Source: Rhipidocladum racemiflorum
Taxonomy: Eukaryota > Streptophyta > Magnoliopsida > Poales > Poaceae
Assembly (NCBI GenBank): GCA_036346355.1
Contig: CM070579.1
Coordinates: forward strand, 3,348,001-3,412,000
Reading direction: 5' to 3'
DNA: 64,000 bases
The notes under the pieces: generated by a model
Databases searched by the model: none
The model's input: only the letters and a program-made list of their open reading frames with translations
Told to the model about the DNA's origin: nothing
Part shown: positions 1 to 10,165 of the stretch, piece after piece
Numbering within the stretch: the stretch's first letter is position 1
How the letters are laid out: every line of letters begins with the position of its first letter
Translations under genes and position numbers: made by a program

Positions 1-382
1 TAACAAGCTAGTTTTGTTTGTTCTCTGTAGAGCCTAAAGAGCTGTTCTTCGCATCCTACTCTAGTTGATTTGCGATTAGAACTACGAACAACCGCTCCAA
101 ATTAGACGAGATACGTAAGCCTCTTGACCTAAAAACCACTGGAAACCACAAATCTCGCATAAAAACGGACACTTCCCCACTCCCGCAAACTAAAAACTAC
201 GCAACAAGCATTGCTAGTCACTTTTCCAGACCTAATCGACGGACCAAGACATCAAATTCCGCACAACGACCTAAACTTTCTAACCCAAATCACGCATCCA
301 CACCACGAACCTAACACCGCCACCAAACCCTAACCGTCGCAAACACCGAAATGCAGGTCCGAGAAGAAGACCGGATGCTCAC
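1..382 (-). other. Intron of the beta-5 proteasome gene (partial)
   Basis: After the GT donor at 382-381 I see no coding similarity to the rest of the beta-5 subunit up to the window edge, so this is read as intron. No repeat was recognised. Confidence 0.55.
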
Positions 383-731
383 ATATGTATCCGCCCATGC
401 TGGCTCGGGAGTCGGCGGCGACGATGACGCCCTTGTCAAAGATGAAGGAGAGCGTGGTGGTGCCCTTCTTGTTCTTCACCAGCTCCTTGGTCGCCTTCTG
501 GAACCCATCGAACTGCTCGGTAGACAACACACAGATCAGAGGTCAGAACACATCTGGGCAGATCGCAGCACGGGGGGGTGGGGGCGGCACGCGAAGTGGA
601 TGGAAGGAGAGGCGGCTCACGTCAGCGCAGGTGGGGAGTTCCATGGCCGGCAGGTCGGCGGCGGAGAAGAGGCCGCCGTCGTCGCCGGAGACGGCGAAGT
701 GGTTCTCCAGGGCGGAGATGACCGGCCTCAT
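383..731 (-). CDS. PBE: Proteasome subunit beta type-5 (20S core, chymotrypsin-like), 5' partial
   Basis: Two coding exons, 621-731 (37 codons) and 383-512 (43 codons plus one base), are joined by a GT/AG intron at 513-620. A GT donor at 382-381 leads into an intron that runs off the left edge, so most of the protein is outside. The start ATG is at 731. The second exon contains the mature N-terminus KGTTTLSFIF, whose first Thr after Gly is the catalytic nucleophile, followed by GVIVAADSRASMGGYI, a hallmark of beta-5 subunits. Family knowledge: beta-5 carries the chymotrypsin-like activity of the 20S proteasome and is made with a propeptide removed autocatalytically. The DFDGFQKA stretch before the mature start matches plant beta-5. 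The 37-residue first exon is unlike the usual plant N-terminus as I remember it, so this may be a divergent paralogue. The missing exons decide whether it is intact. Confidence 0.85.
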
Positions 732-1023
732 GGCGTCGCGCCGTGTGCACAGCCTACTTTCCTTTTTTTTTTTTCCTCACCCTTTCTTGCGATAAAAGAA
801 AAGGCCGCGGTTGCTGCGCCAGGCTCTACAGAGGAGGTGAATTTTTTTTTAAAAAAAAAAATATTAAATAAAAAAATTCCAGAGGAGGTTGGGTTCGGCC
901 CGAACCGGCGCGTCCTCCGTCTTTCGTGGCTGCGTCGGTCTCTGATCCATGAGAAAAACCGGCCATTTCGACTCCTTTTCATTTTTAGAGAAAGCCCACT
1001 TCGATCACAGCCCACAGCCCATG

Positions 1024-1246
1024 GTATGCTAGCTCCAGATCCTAGCTTTATCTCAGAACTGAAACTTGTAAACTGAAATAAAGTGATTTAAATTTATAAT
1101 TTTATTTTAAAATGTAAACAAGATGACCCACCTAAACACTCTTAATATACCCACAGCTCCAGATCCACGAATTTAGTGGAGCTAAGAATACCTATCTCCA
1201 CCAACTCCACGAATTTGATGGAACTAGAGCTCTACCAAACACCCTA
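1024..1246. mobile_element. MITE-like dispersed repeat, copy 1 (beta-5/HOL intergenic)
   Basis: This is one of three related copies in the window (also near 6405-6620 and 50664-50902). Shared blocks include AAACACTCTTAATAT and CCACGAATTTAGTGGAGCT-like stretches, and all copies end near GAGCTCTRCCAAAC. Copy 3 shows the best terminal inverted repeats, TGTTTGGCAGAGCT and its complement. With copies of roughly 220-240 bp and no ORF, it behaves like a non-autonomous DNA transposon, possibly hAT-like. Target duplications were not resolved here. The rest of 732-1801 shows no gene. It contains a T9/A11 palindrome at 842-861, between two copies of CAGAGGAGGT, in the presumed beta-5 promoter. Confidence 0.6.
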
Positions 1247-1801
1247 TGCGTAACCAATCCCCTTTTCTTGTCTTGTCCTTTCCATCTTCTGTGTCATTTT
1301 ACTCCTCTCATTTTTTTAACACCCGAGAATGACGAGTTGACAGCACACTCAGGTCGTACTTGAGAGAGTTATAGTCAAGTGACCGTGCGATACAATATAA
1401 ATATTTTTTAAAATAAATAATTAAATTATGTCACACGTTTACAAAAATAAAATTACACTTTTGAATTGCCACAAAGAAAGAAAGTAACAGCCTCATCAGG
1501 GAAACTGGTACAAACAAAAAGAGAGATAAGGTTAATTTTCTTTTTATCCTACGGCCTATATATCGGTGTGCTTGTTTTTCACAGCGGGGAGAGGGAGATT
1601 GGACGACTGACACCAAATTGTATTTATATATTAGTAAAGAAAAGAGACACATCTTAGCCATTACATTTGAAAGCTTCTTGGACCGGCACGCAAGCATCTT
1701 TCAGGACTGAATATCATGAATTACATACCACCAACAAAAGCTATGCTATGACCAATACCATCTAAAAACTAGTACAAAGAAGCCGGGCGCTGCATCTCTT
1801 C

Positions 1802-4800
1802 TCATAGAGATGATTGCAGTCCGCATCTCTTCCACCTTCCAAGTATCTCGCAACCCTGGAAAGGGTGTGAAAGATCAAAGACATGAGCAGAAGTGATCGC
1901 AATTTCACTGCCTAAGATTACAAATATAGAGGCTAATTGAGTAATTGTTCATGTATTGGCAATACGATGCTTTGGTCAAACCATAACGACGAAAACTGTA
2001 CGCGCTAAGGAGTCTTTTATAATACAACTGAATTGAGAAAACACCATGTACCTTGCGTGGTTTAATAGATAGCTTATTGTCTTCCATAAGAACAGCCTTG
2101 AAACCCAACGGTTCCAGCACCTTCTGATAGCTGTGGTTTCGGAAAGAACAATTATCAGTGCAAGAGTAGAGAAGGGTAAGATCTTTGTCCGGCACAAAGT
2201 TGCGTCATCACCAATAAACATAGAAGGTTTTCAATTCGAAATTAATCCTTTGATGATAGCAAGAGGACAGGCATACTTACTCAGCAACTGTGTTATTGTA
2301 TGGTGGTCCTCCTTCTTGATCACAGATCTGTAATAAGAAGCACCCTAAGCAATGCTCTTCATGGTGAAAAAAATAATGGAATAGCATCTAAAGAAGCAAA
2401 TCGCTTTCATGCATGTATGAAGCTTCATTTTATGGTGTTAAATGCTAACTAATATCTGCATCCTAATTTCCATGTTTCAACTGAGGACGCCTCTTGGAGT
2501 AAGCACTGGAATTACATGGGAGGTATTACATGTCTTCAACTGGAATTAGCTTTAGAAGCAGGGGCTGACCGGCTGAGCCAAGTCTCGGGCCATACATGTC
2601 TTCAACTGGAATTAGCTTTAGAAGCAGGGGCTGACCGGCTGAGCCAAGTCTCGGGCCACCCAGGCCATGGCCAGAGGCCTAGGATGGAAAGCTCAGGTAA
2701 AATCTATTGAAAAATCATTAACATTACAAATCATCCTTAGAACAGCTGGCCCAGCGCGAGGCTTGAGCTGGCTATGCCCCTGTTTAGAAGAGTAGACACT
2801 GTGGTGCACCAAACTGCTTCAGCTGATGCTCACATGTTGATTACTTACTTTTCAAGGGCACCTTCCATTAGAAGTCCTAAAATCTGTGGGTGCATCAGGA
2901 TTAGAAATGACAAAACCTACAGAGGATGGCTGCTTCTTAGATTTACATCAAGCGCTTGAATTTGGCTAACTAGAGGCAAAATCCTGCTAATTTACACCAA
3001 GCTACGGAACCCCACTCCAATCAATACATCCATTGAGTTTCACTACATACTGTTTCATATTATTCATTAGTCGCAGAGTAGGAAATAACTCACCATTTCG
3101 AAGGAATATTTTGCTAAAAATTGGCATGTTTTTCCCAAGTTGAAACTGTGGTCTAAGTAAAAGCCCAACTTAGCAGAGAACAGCTACAAATCTAACATAG
3201 CCAAGCCAACATTGGCAATTCTTAAGAACACAGGTCCAGAACATTCTATATAAGTAAGATTACTCGTAAGAATTCAGAACCAGATATCCCTAAATTATAT
3301 TTGTTAGTCTTTAGAGTTCAGAATCTGTAACTTCAGTAGTGAGTTCCAGTGACTGACTACTCATGAGCCATGACAGAAGAACAGATGGCTGAAATTTGTT
3401 TGAAGAAAAGAATATCGTATGATAGGCACAATGACATCTTGAATGCAAATCAGATGGTTGACCAGCAGCCTCTAGGATCAGTATACTTATAACATCAAAG
3501 AGCTTAGAAAATCATAAGAGTAAATCAGATTGTTGAAAAATTAGTATAGTTTGAAGAATAGGATATCATGTTATAGCTACAATGAATCTTCAATGCAAAG
3601 GTAAACAAAAAGAACAGAGAGATTCAGTCCTCACCAAATATATCAAGGTGATAAGCTCTCCATCTGGTTTTAAAAGGCGACTAACTGTCTCTGCCCAAGC
3701 CAGCCTCAAGCTTGGATCGAGTGCACAAAAGAACCTGTGTATATTAATAAAGGTAATCACAGCTGCTTCCAGAACAATAAATCGACAGTATAAATTGGCA
3801 CATACGTATAATCGAAAATAAGGTCAAACTGTTCACTTGGTGTCCACTTGAAGAAATCGGCTGCTAGAAAAGTAAAACAATCTGCATTTGGCAAAGAGGA
3901 TGACCACTGGTATGCCAATGAGAAAAAGATTAGATAAACGATTAGTTACATTAAATAAGTTTTAGAAATATAGAGGGTCATACCTACAATCATAAGACAA
4001 TTTTTAGGAAAAAAGATATAGTAGAAAAGCTTTATCCCAGTTATGACAGTTAGAGTAATTGTGATTTTTAGTTAAAAATAGACCACATGCCAATTTAATC
4101 CAAAAAGTGGGCTCAATTGCCATTATGATAAATACTGCATTAGAATTTGTGACTCCAGGAGTTAAAAATGTGAAAAAGACAGTGGCATCCTCAACCCCAA
4201 AATTACAAAACCAAAAAGTTGTTGTTTTAGAGGATTTATGGTTCCCTATTGTAATTAACAACACACGTGGTTTATTTTTCATTTTGAAGAAAGTTACCCC
4301 ATGACATAAATCAAACCTAGCCATGCTCTAGGAGGAACATAAGCTTTTGCTTCCAAGAAACACTGTTAATCTTTTCCAGCACAAAATTGAACTTGAACCA
4401 CTTGAAACATAAGATAACTAGATAAGATATCAAACATCAGTAGTTCAGTACATGACAAATCATCACTCTGTACAGATTATTTACCAAAAAGCACACCAAA
4501 AAGAAGGAACAACCAAATCCACTGTTAACAGCTTAAATAAGTCAATATAGCTTCCTGTAACTGATAATCAAGCTCTTACTCAGCTACATCTCACCTGCTT
4601 AGCCTTCTCAGTAACCATATCAGAAACATCCAAACCAACAACAAATCGCTCAGGGCTTGCCAGAGCGACCACATCATATCCCTGTTATGCAGCCCATTGT
4701 AGGGCACAGTAACAAAGTGACAATCTTCAGTCAAAATTGCTAAACAAAATAAATTTCATGGCAAGTTGGCCACTGTTTGTTCTAATGCAAATCTGTTCTC

Positions 4801-6236
4801 AATAAAGACAGAGGCCATGACTGATGTTGTCGACATCAAATGGCGAAAAAAATGGTAAAAAGTCCTATCGAATGCATCCTAGGAAGAAAGTCATGGTCTA
4901 ACTCTGAGCTTAGTTACAGGGGAGGAGCAGGGAAGGAAGCAAATAGTACATGGGGAAAAGACATTCAGACAGAAGCACATGGTAAATGGTTTTTTTTGCT
5001 TAGCTTACCATGCCACATCCTGGGACCAAAGCTCTTCCATTTGGGAGAGTTTCTGATTTAACAAGATGTTTGATGATAGGTGTTGGCTTCCCCAAATCCC
5101 ACGGGGTTATGCCATACTGCCAGGACTTCTCCCAGCCATCTGATCAACACACAATGAACAAAGATCAATTCAAAACGAGGCAAATGTCTGCACACGATTA
5201 AATACAAGTTACGCGCAAAGTAGAACTGCAGAATTCAATAATGGCAGCAGATACCATGACAGGAAAATCTGGCAGTTTTGCCTCCTGACAATCTGCATTT
5301 CTCCCTTGCAACAATCTACTCTACTGGCCTCAATCTCATTCTCCGCTTGGTTAGCATTGTTTCAGAGAACAACTAGCTGCCTAAACCTATTTCCTGAAAC
5401 AAACGTTAGCTCCAAGCCTCCAACCGCTGATTTGATTTTACCCAACAACCGTGCTTTACTCTGAGATAACTTATTAGAGCATCTCCAAGAGGGGCCTTAA
5501 ATATGATCTTAATTTGAATTATAGGGCTTTTGGGGAAAAGATTAACTCCAAGAAGAGCCTTAAATTGTTAAAATTTAGCAAATTGTTTTAGGGCCCCTAG
5601 GAGAGTAGCTATATTTAGCAACTCTATGATTGAGCCCTATCTTTGTTGGGTTTTAGGGCATAATTGCTAAAGTGAATATTTCGTTGGAGCCCTAAATCTA
5701 ATTAGTTGAGGTCCTAAATTAAAATTGAAGACTCATTTTTAGGGCTTTCTCTTAGAGATGCTCTTAGATTATCAGCTCCTTACACATTGCTCCCACAAGA
5801 TGTTGTTTCAGTCTCTCCTCTACAGAATAACCGGGTACGTCCTTCCATCGATACGTGAATGTTCTAACCTGTAGCCCCCCGTCTGATCAACCATCAAATC
5901 ATACCAAAAATCCACCCATTTTTTCACTGCTAACGTTAGGTCATTGCTTCCAAGTTCCAACCAACGAACCCAGAAATTCCCCAACTACTCGCCAGCCGCC
6001 ACAATCCAACCCACTTCACGCCACCCACCACGCGCGCGCACGAACTAACTCGACGAAAACGAGACACACACACGCGAACCTTATTCGCTCCCAACCCCCC
6101 CACCCAGCGACAGCCTGCGACGGAGAGAGCAAGTGCGCGGTTCCTCACCTGCCGCGTCGACGCCCTGGAAGAGCTCCCGCAGCCTCCCCACCGTCGGGTT
6201 CGCGCTCGGGTCCCTCGCCGACGACGACGAGCCCAT
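1802..6236 (-). CDS. HOL: HOL-type halide/thiol methyltransferase (SAM-dependent, TPMT-like family)
   Basis: Eight exons were joined by GT/AG introns with conserved phases: 6149-6236, 5009-5139, 4595-4681, 3806-3906, 3635-3734, 2281-2327, 2052-2130 and 1802-1855. They give 228 aa, a normal length for plant HOL proteins (about 227-246). The protein has DGWEKSWQYGITPWDLGKPT, then the SAM-binding motif I VPGCGMGYDVV (about residues 68-78), ASPERFVVGLDVSD, the FDLIFDYTFFCALDPSLR segment, LLKPDGELITLIYL and GFKAVLMEDN near the C-terminus. Family knowledge: HOL enzymes transfer methyl from SAM to halide, thiocyanate or bisulfide ions and release methyl halides or methyl thiols, and they act in the cytosol. 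The start ATG (GGCGATGGGC context) is the only one in frame ahead of conserved sequence. The long introns hold a MITE (intron 1) and a 66-bp duplication (intron 5). No lesion was seen. Confidence 0.93.
2527..2658. repeat. Perfect 66-bp tandem duplication in HOL intron 5
   Basis: Two identical 66-bp units lie head to tail at 2527-2592 and 2593-2658, starting TACATGTCTTC and ending CTCGGGCCA. The complete identity suggests a recent event or a polymorphic locus. It lies in non-coding sequence of the methyltransferase gene. Confidence 0.95.
5477..5763. mobile_element. Tourist-like MITE in HOL intron 1
   Basis: The terminal inverted repeats are GAGCATCTCCAAGAG at the left and CTCTTAGAGATGCTC at the right, with one mismatch. 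They are flanked by TTA direct repeats at 5474-5476 and 5764-5766. The 287-bp length, absence of an ORF and 3-bp TWA-type target duplication fit a PIF/Harbinger (Tourist-like) MITE. Confidence 0.85.
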
Positions 6237-6404
6237 CGCCGCACGCGCCGGAGCCGGGCGCGGCCGCACGCGCGAGGCGAAGCAGTGGCGGACGGGCGCG
6301 CCCAAGCGAGGCGCCAGCGCGTGCGCACGACGCGTTTCTCCTCTTGACACGACCGCGGAAAGAGGAAAAAAAAAACGCTCCGTAATGATTTGTCACGTTT
6401 TTGC

Positions 6405-6620
6405 AAGCTTCAGATCACAGTTTTATTTTAAATCTCAAATTTATAGATTAAAATAAAATAAAATTATATTTTTATTCTAAAATATAAATAAGATAAATCG
6501 TCTAAACACTCTTAATATGCACATAGCTCAAGCTCTACGTATGTAGTGAAACTAGAAATATCTAGCTCCATAAAATTTACGAATCTAATTACAGAGGAGT
6601 TATGCCAAATAAGGTGTTTA
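6405..6620. mobile_element. MITE-like dispersed repeat, copy 2 (between HOL and D3)
   Basis: It is related to 1024-1246. It keeps the AAACACTCTTAATAT block and ends in a degraded GAGTTATGCCAAAT. The termini are decayed. It lies in the intergenic region that must contain the divergent promoters of HOL and D3. Confidence 0.55.
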
Positions 6621-6715
6621 TCTTAGTATATTTAAACCCTACAACTACATATTAATAAAATAAAAACTTAACTATCATAAAATTAAATCAAATCTTCCTC
6701 GTACTTTAGTCGTAG

Positions 6716-6906
6716 CTGCGATGAGAAAAGCGGGGAAATAATACAGTATATATACACACACGAAGGGGATAAGAAGATAGAATTACAGTAGAAAAAGAAA
6801 AGAAAGGCTGCGGCGAGAAAAGTAGGGAAATAATACAATATATATATACGAAAGGAAGGGATAAGAAGAGAGAATTACAACAGAAAAAAAAAAAAAGAAA
6901 AAAAAG
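6716..6906. repeat. Imperfect 92-bp tandem duplication in the D3 promoter/5' leader
   Basis: Unit 1 begins CTGCGATGAGAAAAG at 6716 and unit 2 begins CTGCGGCGAGAAAAG at 6808. Both contain GGGAAATAATACARTATATATA, GGGATAAGAAGA and GAATTACA in the same order. Each unit carries a TATATATA stretch, so the duplication doubles the candidate TATA element upstream of the D3 start at 7056. Confidence 0.85.
6832..6850 (+). promoter_or_regulatory. Candidate TATA region for D3
   Basis: The ATATATATATAC stretch lies about 210 bp before the D3 ATG. It is the second of two duplicated TATA-rich stretches (the other is near 6749-6761). Transcription start was not determined, so this is inference from position and composition. 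Confidence 0.3.
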
Positions 6907-7055
6907 GAGAGAGCTGTCGAGTATATCACTTGGCTGTGCAGCCTCTCGTCTCGTGCCCTCCCACAGCTACGGCAACACCCCCTGCAAGGGAAAAGAGAGG
7001 GGAAGAAAAAGAGAGTAGAAGACTTTGATTTGCCGGACGCGGCGGCACATCGCGC

Positions 7056-9200
7056 ATGGCTGATGACGACGACGTGGATGTGCCGGTGGAGGAGGAGGCG
7101 GCGGGGGCGGCCATCCTGGACCTGCCAGAGGCGCTGCTGCTGCACATCCCGAGCTCCCTCACCGACGCCCGGTCGCGACACCGGGCCGCGCTGGCTTGCC
7201 ACAGGCTCCGCGCGGCGGAGCGGGCGACGCGGGCGGCGCTGTCGCTGCGCGGGGACCCCCGGTCGCCGGGGTTCCTGCTCCTCCCGCCGGAGTTCTGCTT
7301 CCCGGCGCTCGAGCGCCTCGACCTGTCGCTCATCTCGCCGTGGGGGCACCCGTTCCTCTCCTCCGCGCCCGCCGCCGGGCCGCTCTCGTTGTCATCGTCC
7401 GCGCACCACCCCGGTGACGTCGCCGAGCATAACGCCTTCATCGCGGCGCGCCTCGCGCACTGCTTCCCGGCCGTGTCCTCGCTCGCCGTCTACTGCCGCG
7501 ACCCCTCCACGCTCGCCAACCTCACGCCGCACTGGCGGGGCGCCCTCCGCAGCGTCAAGCTCGTGCGCTGGCACCAGCGCCCCCCGGGACTCCCCAGCGG
7601 CGCGGATCTCGAGCCGCTGCTCCAGACCTGCGCCGCGCTCAGGGCGCTCGACCTATCGGAGTTCTACTGCTGGACGGACGACATCGCGCCGGCGCTCGCC
7701 GCGCACCCGGCCGCCGCAGCGGCGCTCACCGAGCTCGACCTCGGCCTCGCGGGCGCCACCGACGGGTTCCACTCCTCCGAGCTTGGGGCCATCGCGGGAT
7801 GCTGCCCCAACCTACAAAAGCTCGTCGCGCCCTGTGTATTCAATCCCCGATGCGTTGAGTTCGTCGGCGACGACGCGCTGCTATCGCTCGCTGCCAGCTG
7901 CCCCCGGCTGACGGTCCTGCGGCTCAGCGAGCCGTTCGAACCGGCGTCCACCAGCCAGCGGGAGGAGGCGGCCATTACCGTGGCAGGGATGGTCACTTTC
8001 TTCGCTGCGCTCCCCGGGCTGGAGGATTTCACCCTAGACCTCCGGCATAATGTGCTGGAGGCAGCGCCGGCGATGGAGGCGTTTGCCCGCCGGTGCCCGC
8101 GGATCAAGTTCTTGACTCTGGGGTGCTTCCAGGGCCTGTGTAAGGCCTCTTGGCTGCATCTTGACGGTGTTGCCGTGTGTGGTGGTCTGGAATCACTTTG
8201 CATGAAGAATTGCCAGGATCTCTCTGACGCGAGCCTTGCAGCGATCGGTCGTGGGTGTCGGAGGCTTGCTAAGTTTGCCATCCATGGCTGCGACCTTGTC
8301 ACATCCGGTGGGATTAGGAGGCTAGCAGTGGCGCGTCGGCCTACACTCAAGGAGGTCAGTGTTTTGCACTGCCGGCTTCTGGACACTGCAGCATGTCTCA
8401 CTGCTCTAAGTCCGATCCGTGATCGCATTGAGAGTCTTGAGATCAACTGTGTCTGGAAGGCAGATGAACAATCCAGCAGTGTGGCCAACGGCACCACCAG
8501 ATGCAATCCTGAGGATGATGAGCTTGGTGAAGTGTCATATGAGTCTGCATCCAAGAAATGTAGGTACATGGAATTGGATGATGATGGCAGCTGGGAGATG
8601 CTCCGGTCACTTTCCCTCTGGTTCTCTGCTGGTCAGCTGCTCTCCCCGCTCATTTCTGCCGGGCTCAATAGCTGCCCGGTGCTTGAGGAGATCTCAATTA
8701 AGGTGGAGGGTGATTGCCGGACATGTCCGCGCCCTTCTCCACAAACAATTTTTGGCTTATGCGACCTTGCGGGCTTTCCAGTACTAGCCAAGATGAAATT
8801 GGACCTCAGCGAGGCAGTGGGTTATGCGCTTACCGCACCAACGGGGCAGATGGATCTTTCGTTGTGGGAGCGATTCTATTTGCACGGTATTGAATATCTG
8901 CAGACTTTGTATGAGCTCGACTACTGGCCACCCCAAGACAAGGAAGTGAACCAGCGGAGCCTGACACTGCCAGCCGCCGGACTCCTCCAACGTTGCATTG
9001 GACTCAGGAAGCTCTTCATCCATGGCACCACACATGAACACTTCATGAGCTTCTTCCTGGCAATGCCGAACTTGCGGGACATGCAGTTACGGGAGGACTA
9101 CTATCCAGCACCTGAAAATGATATGATGATCACAGAGATGAGGCCTGAATCTTGGCTCCGGTTTGAGATGCAGCTGAACAACCGGTCCATTCCTGATTAG
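7056..9200 (+). CDS. D3: F-box/LRR protein D3 (MAX2), strigolactone and karrikin signalling
   Basis: A single uninterrupted reading frame of 714 aa, the family's usual one-exon form. The N-terminal F-box is at about residues 20-60 (LDLPEALLLHIPSSLTD then ALACHRLRAAERATR). Leucine-rich repeats fill the rest, with diagnostic stretches ISPWGHPFLSS, LAVYCRDPSTLANLTPHW, LKFLTLG-type repeats, GYALTAPTGQMDLSLWERF, LDYWPPQDKEVNQRSL, IHGTTHEHFM and REDYYPAPENDM. The C-terminal helix ends NRSIPD. Family knowledge: D3/MAX2 is the substrate receptor of a nuclear SCF E3 ligase that partners D14 or KAI2 receptors and ubiquitinates D53/SMXL repressors, controlling tillering and seedling responses. Residues 32-34 of the F-box read PSS where I recall LSF in rice, which is unusual. 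The acidic linker near residues 480-510 is also family-typical. Confidence 0.97.
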   Translation: MADDDDVDVPVEEEAAGAAILDLPEALLLHIPSSLTDARSRHRAALACHRLRAAERATRAALSLRGDPRSPGFLLLPPEFCFPALERLDLSLISPWGHPFLSSAPAAGPLSLSSSAHHPGDVAEHNAFIAARLAHCFPAVSSLAVYCRDPSTLANLTPHWRGALRSVKLVRWHQRPPGLPSGADLEPLLQTCAALRALDLSEFYCWTDDIAPALAAHPAAAAALTELDLGLAGATDGFHSSELGAIAGCCPNLQKLVAPCVFNPRCVEFVGDDALLSLAASCPRLTVLRLSEPFEPASTSQREEAAITVAGMVTFFAALPGLEDFTLDLRHNVLEAAPAMEAFARRCPRIKFLTLGCFQGLCKASWLHLDGVAVCGGLESLCMKNCQDLSDASLAAIGRGCRRLAKFAIHGCDLVTSGGIRRLAVARRPTLKEVSVLHCRLLDTAACLTALSPIRDRIESLEINCVWKADEQSSSVANGTTRCNPEDDELGEVSYESASKKCRYMELDDDGSWEMLRSLSLWFSAGQLLSPLISAGLNSCPVLEEISIKVEGDCRTCPRPSPQTIFGLCDLAGFPVLAKMKLDLSEAVGYALTAPTGQMDLSLWERFYLHGIEYLQTLYELDYWPPQDKEVNQRSLTLPAAGLLQRCIGLRKLFIHGTTHEHFMSFFLAMPNLRDMQLREDYYPAPENDMMITEMRPESWLRFEMQLNNRSIPD

Positions 9201-10165
9201 TGGTGGATTTGGTGCACATTCAGCGAACAGTTTGAAGTTGGATCAGAGATGCCTGTGGAGTACTTGCTACGACTTGGGATGGTACTGAAGTATGGGTGAG
9301 TTGCTTGCTATTATGGGTGGAGTAATGGGAATTGCTGCGGTAATCCCGTTGAGGGGAGTAGAAGACAATGCTTGGACCTGTCGGCAAGTAACTGTGATCT
9401 TCTCTAGTTGCTTTTTTTTTTTGCTTTGTCTTATGTAATGAGAGAGTTCGCTCAGAATTCAGATGTTCGCAGGAGGTTAGATGATAAAGTAGGCTTTGAG
9501 GAATTTTTGCCGAGGAAAAAACCGATTTTGTTTTTAAGCTTAGCTGAGTTGAACACCGGCAAGAGAAATTGGCATTGTTCTAGTGAGTTGTAACTTTTGA
9601 GCTCTGTAAAGTGTAAACAGAAGAAAAATGTTATTCACTTGTTTTTCTTACGCCCTTGTTAAGTGCTACATTCATCATGGTGAAGATTTAACACATCCAA
9701 AACTGGTCAGTGGTTTTTATGAATGGACAATGAAGTTCAATATGGTTGCAATAGGAAACTTGCCATCTTGATGTGTAAATAATTGCGCTGTAAAGCTAAA
9801 AAATTGTAAGAGCGCTCTTGTGTTTACTACTCTGTCCCATTCCATGCACAGGTTTGGTGACAACTGCAAATGGCATGGCAAAGAGGTTTTGCAAGTTACT
9901 ACTGACATGATCAGGCATGCTGGGTTCTCTAACCCTTGGCACAAGAAGGTTTACATGAGTGTCCAGCAATAAGGATTTTCTTTCATCTGATTGAACGTTC
10001 GAACTTTTTTTTTAATGCAGGCATCAAGGAAGCTTTCCAAGGTCCAAGCAGTCCATCAGAAACAGACTCGTACCATTCGCCCATTTGTTCTCTGCAGTGA
10101 TATGATCCTCGAAGGAGTCGTCGCTTTGCTTCCTCTTATCCGCGAATTGTAGCATGACAAGAAAG
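9201..10165 (+). other. D3 3' flank with a spliceable open frame of unknown identity
   Basis: No homologue was recognised. Behind a good acceptor (ATGCACAG) lies an open stretch 9852-9948 ending in an AAG/GT donor. After a second acceptor (TTTAATGCAG) another frame at 10021-10152 ends in TAG. Joined in frame they give about 76 codons containing HGKEVLQVTTDMIRHAGF and RTIRPFVLCSDMIL. It could be 3'-UTR exons of D3 transcripts, the 3' end of a broken gene, or chance. An 18-base C run lies downstream at 10336-10353. Confidence 0.3.

Noticed and set aside
351..1076. 241-codon plus-strand frame over the beta-5 exons
   Set aside because: Shadow of the minus-strand proteasome exons and GC-rich promoter. 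The minus-strand product has clear homology.
7664..8569. 301-codon minus-strand frame inside D3
   Set aside because: Antisense shadow of a GC-rich coding gene. No recognisable domain.
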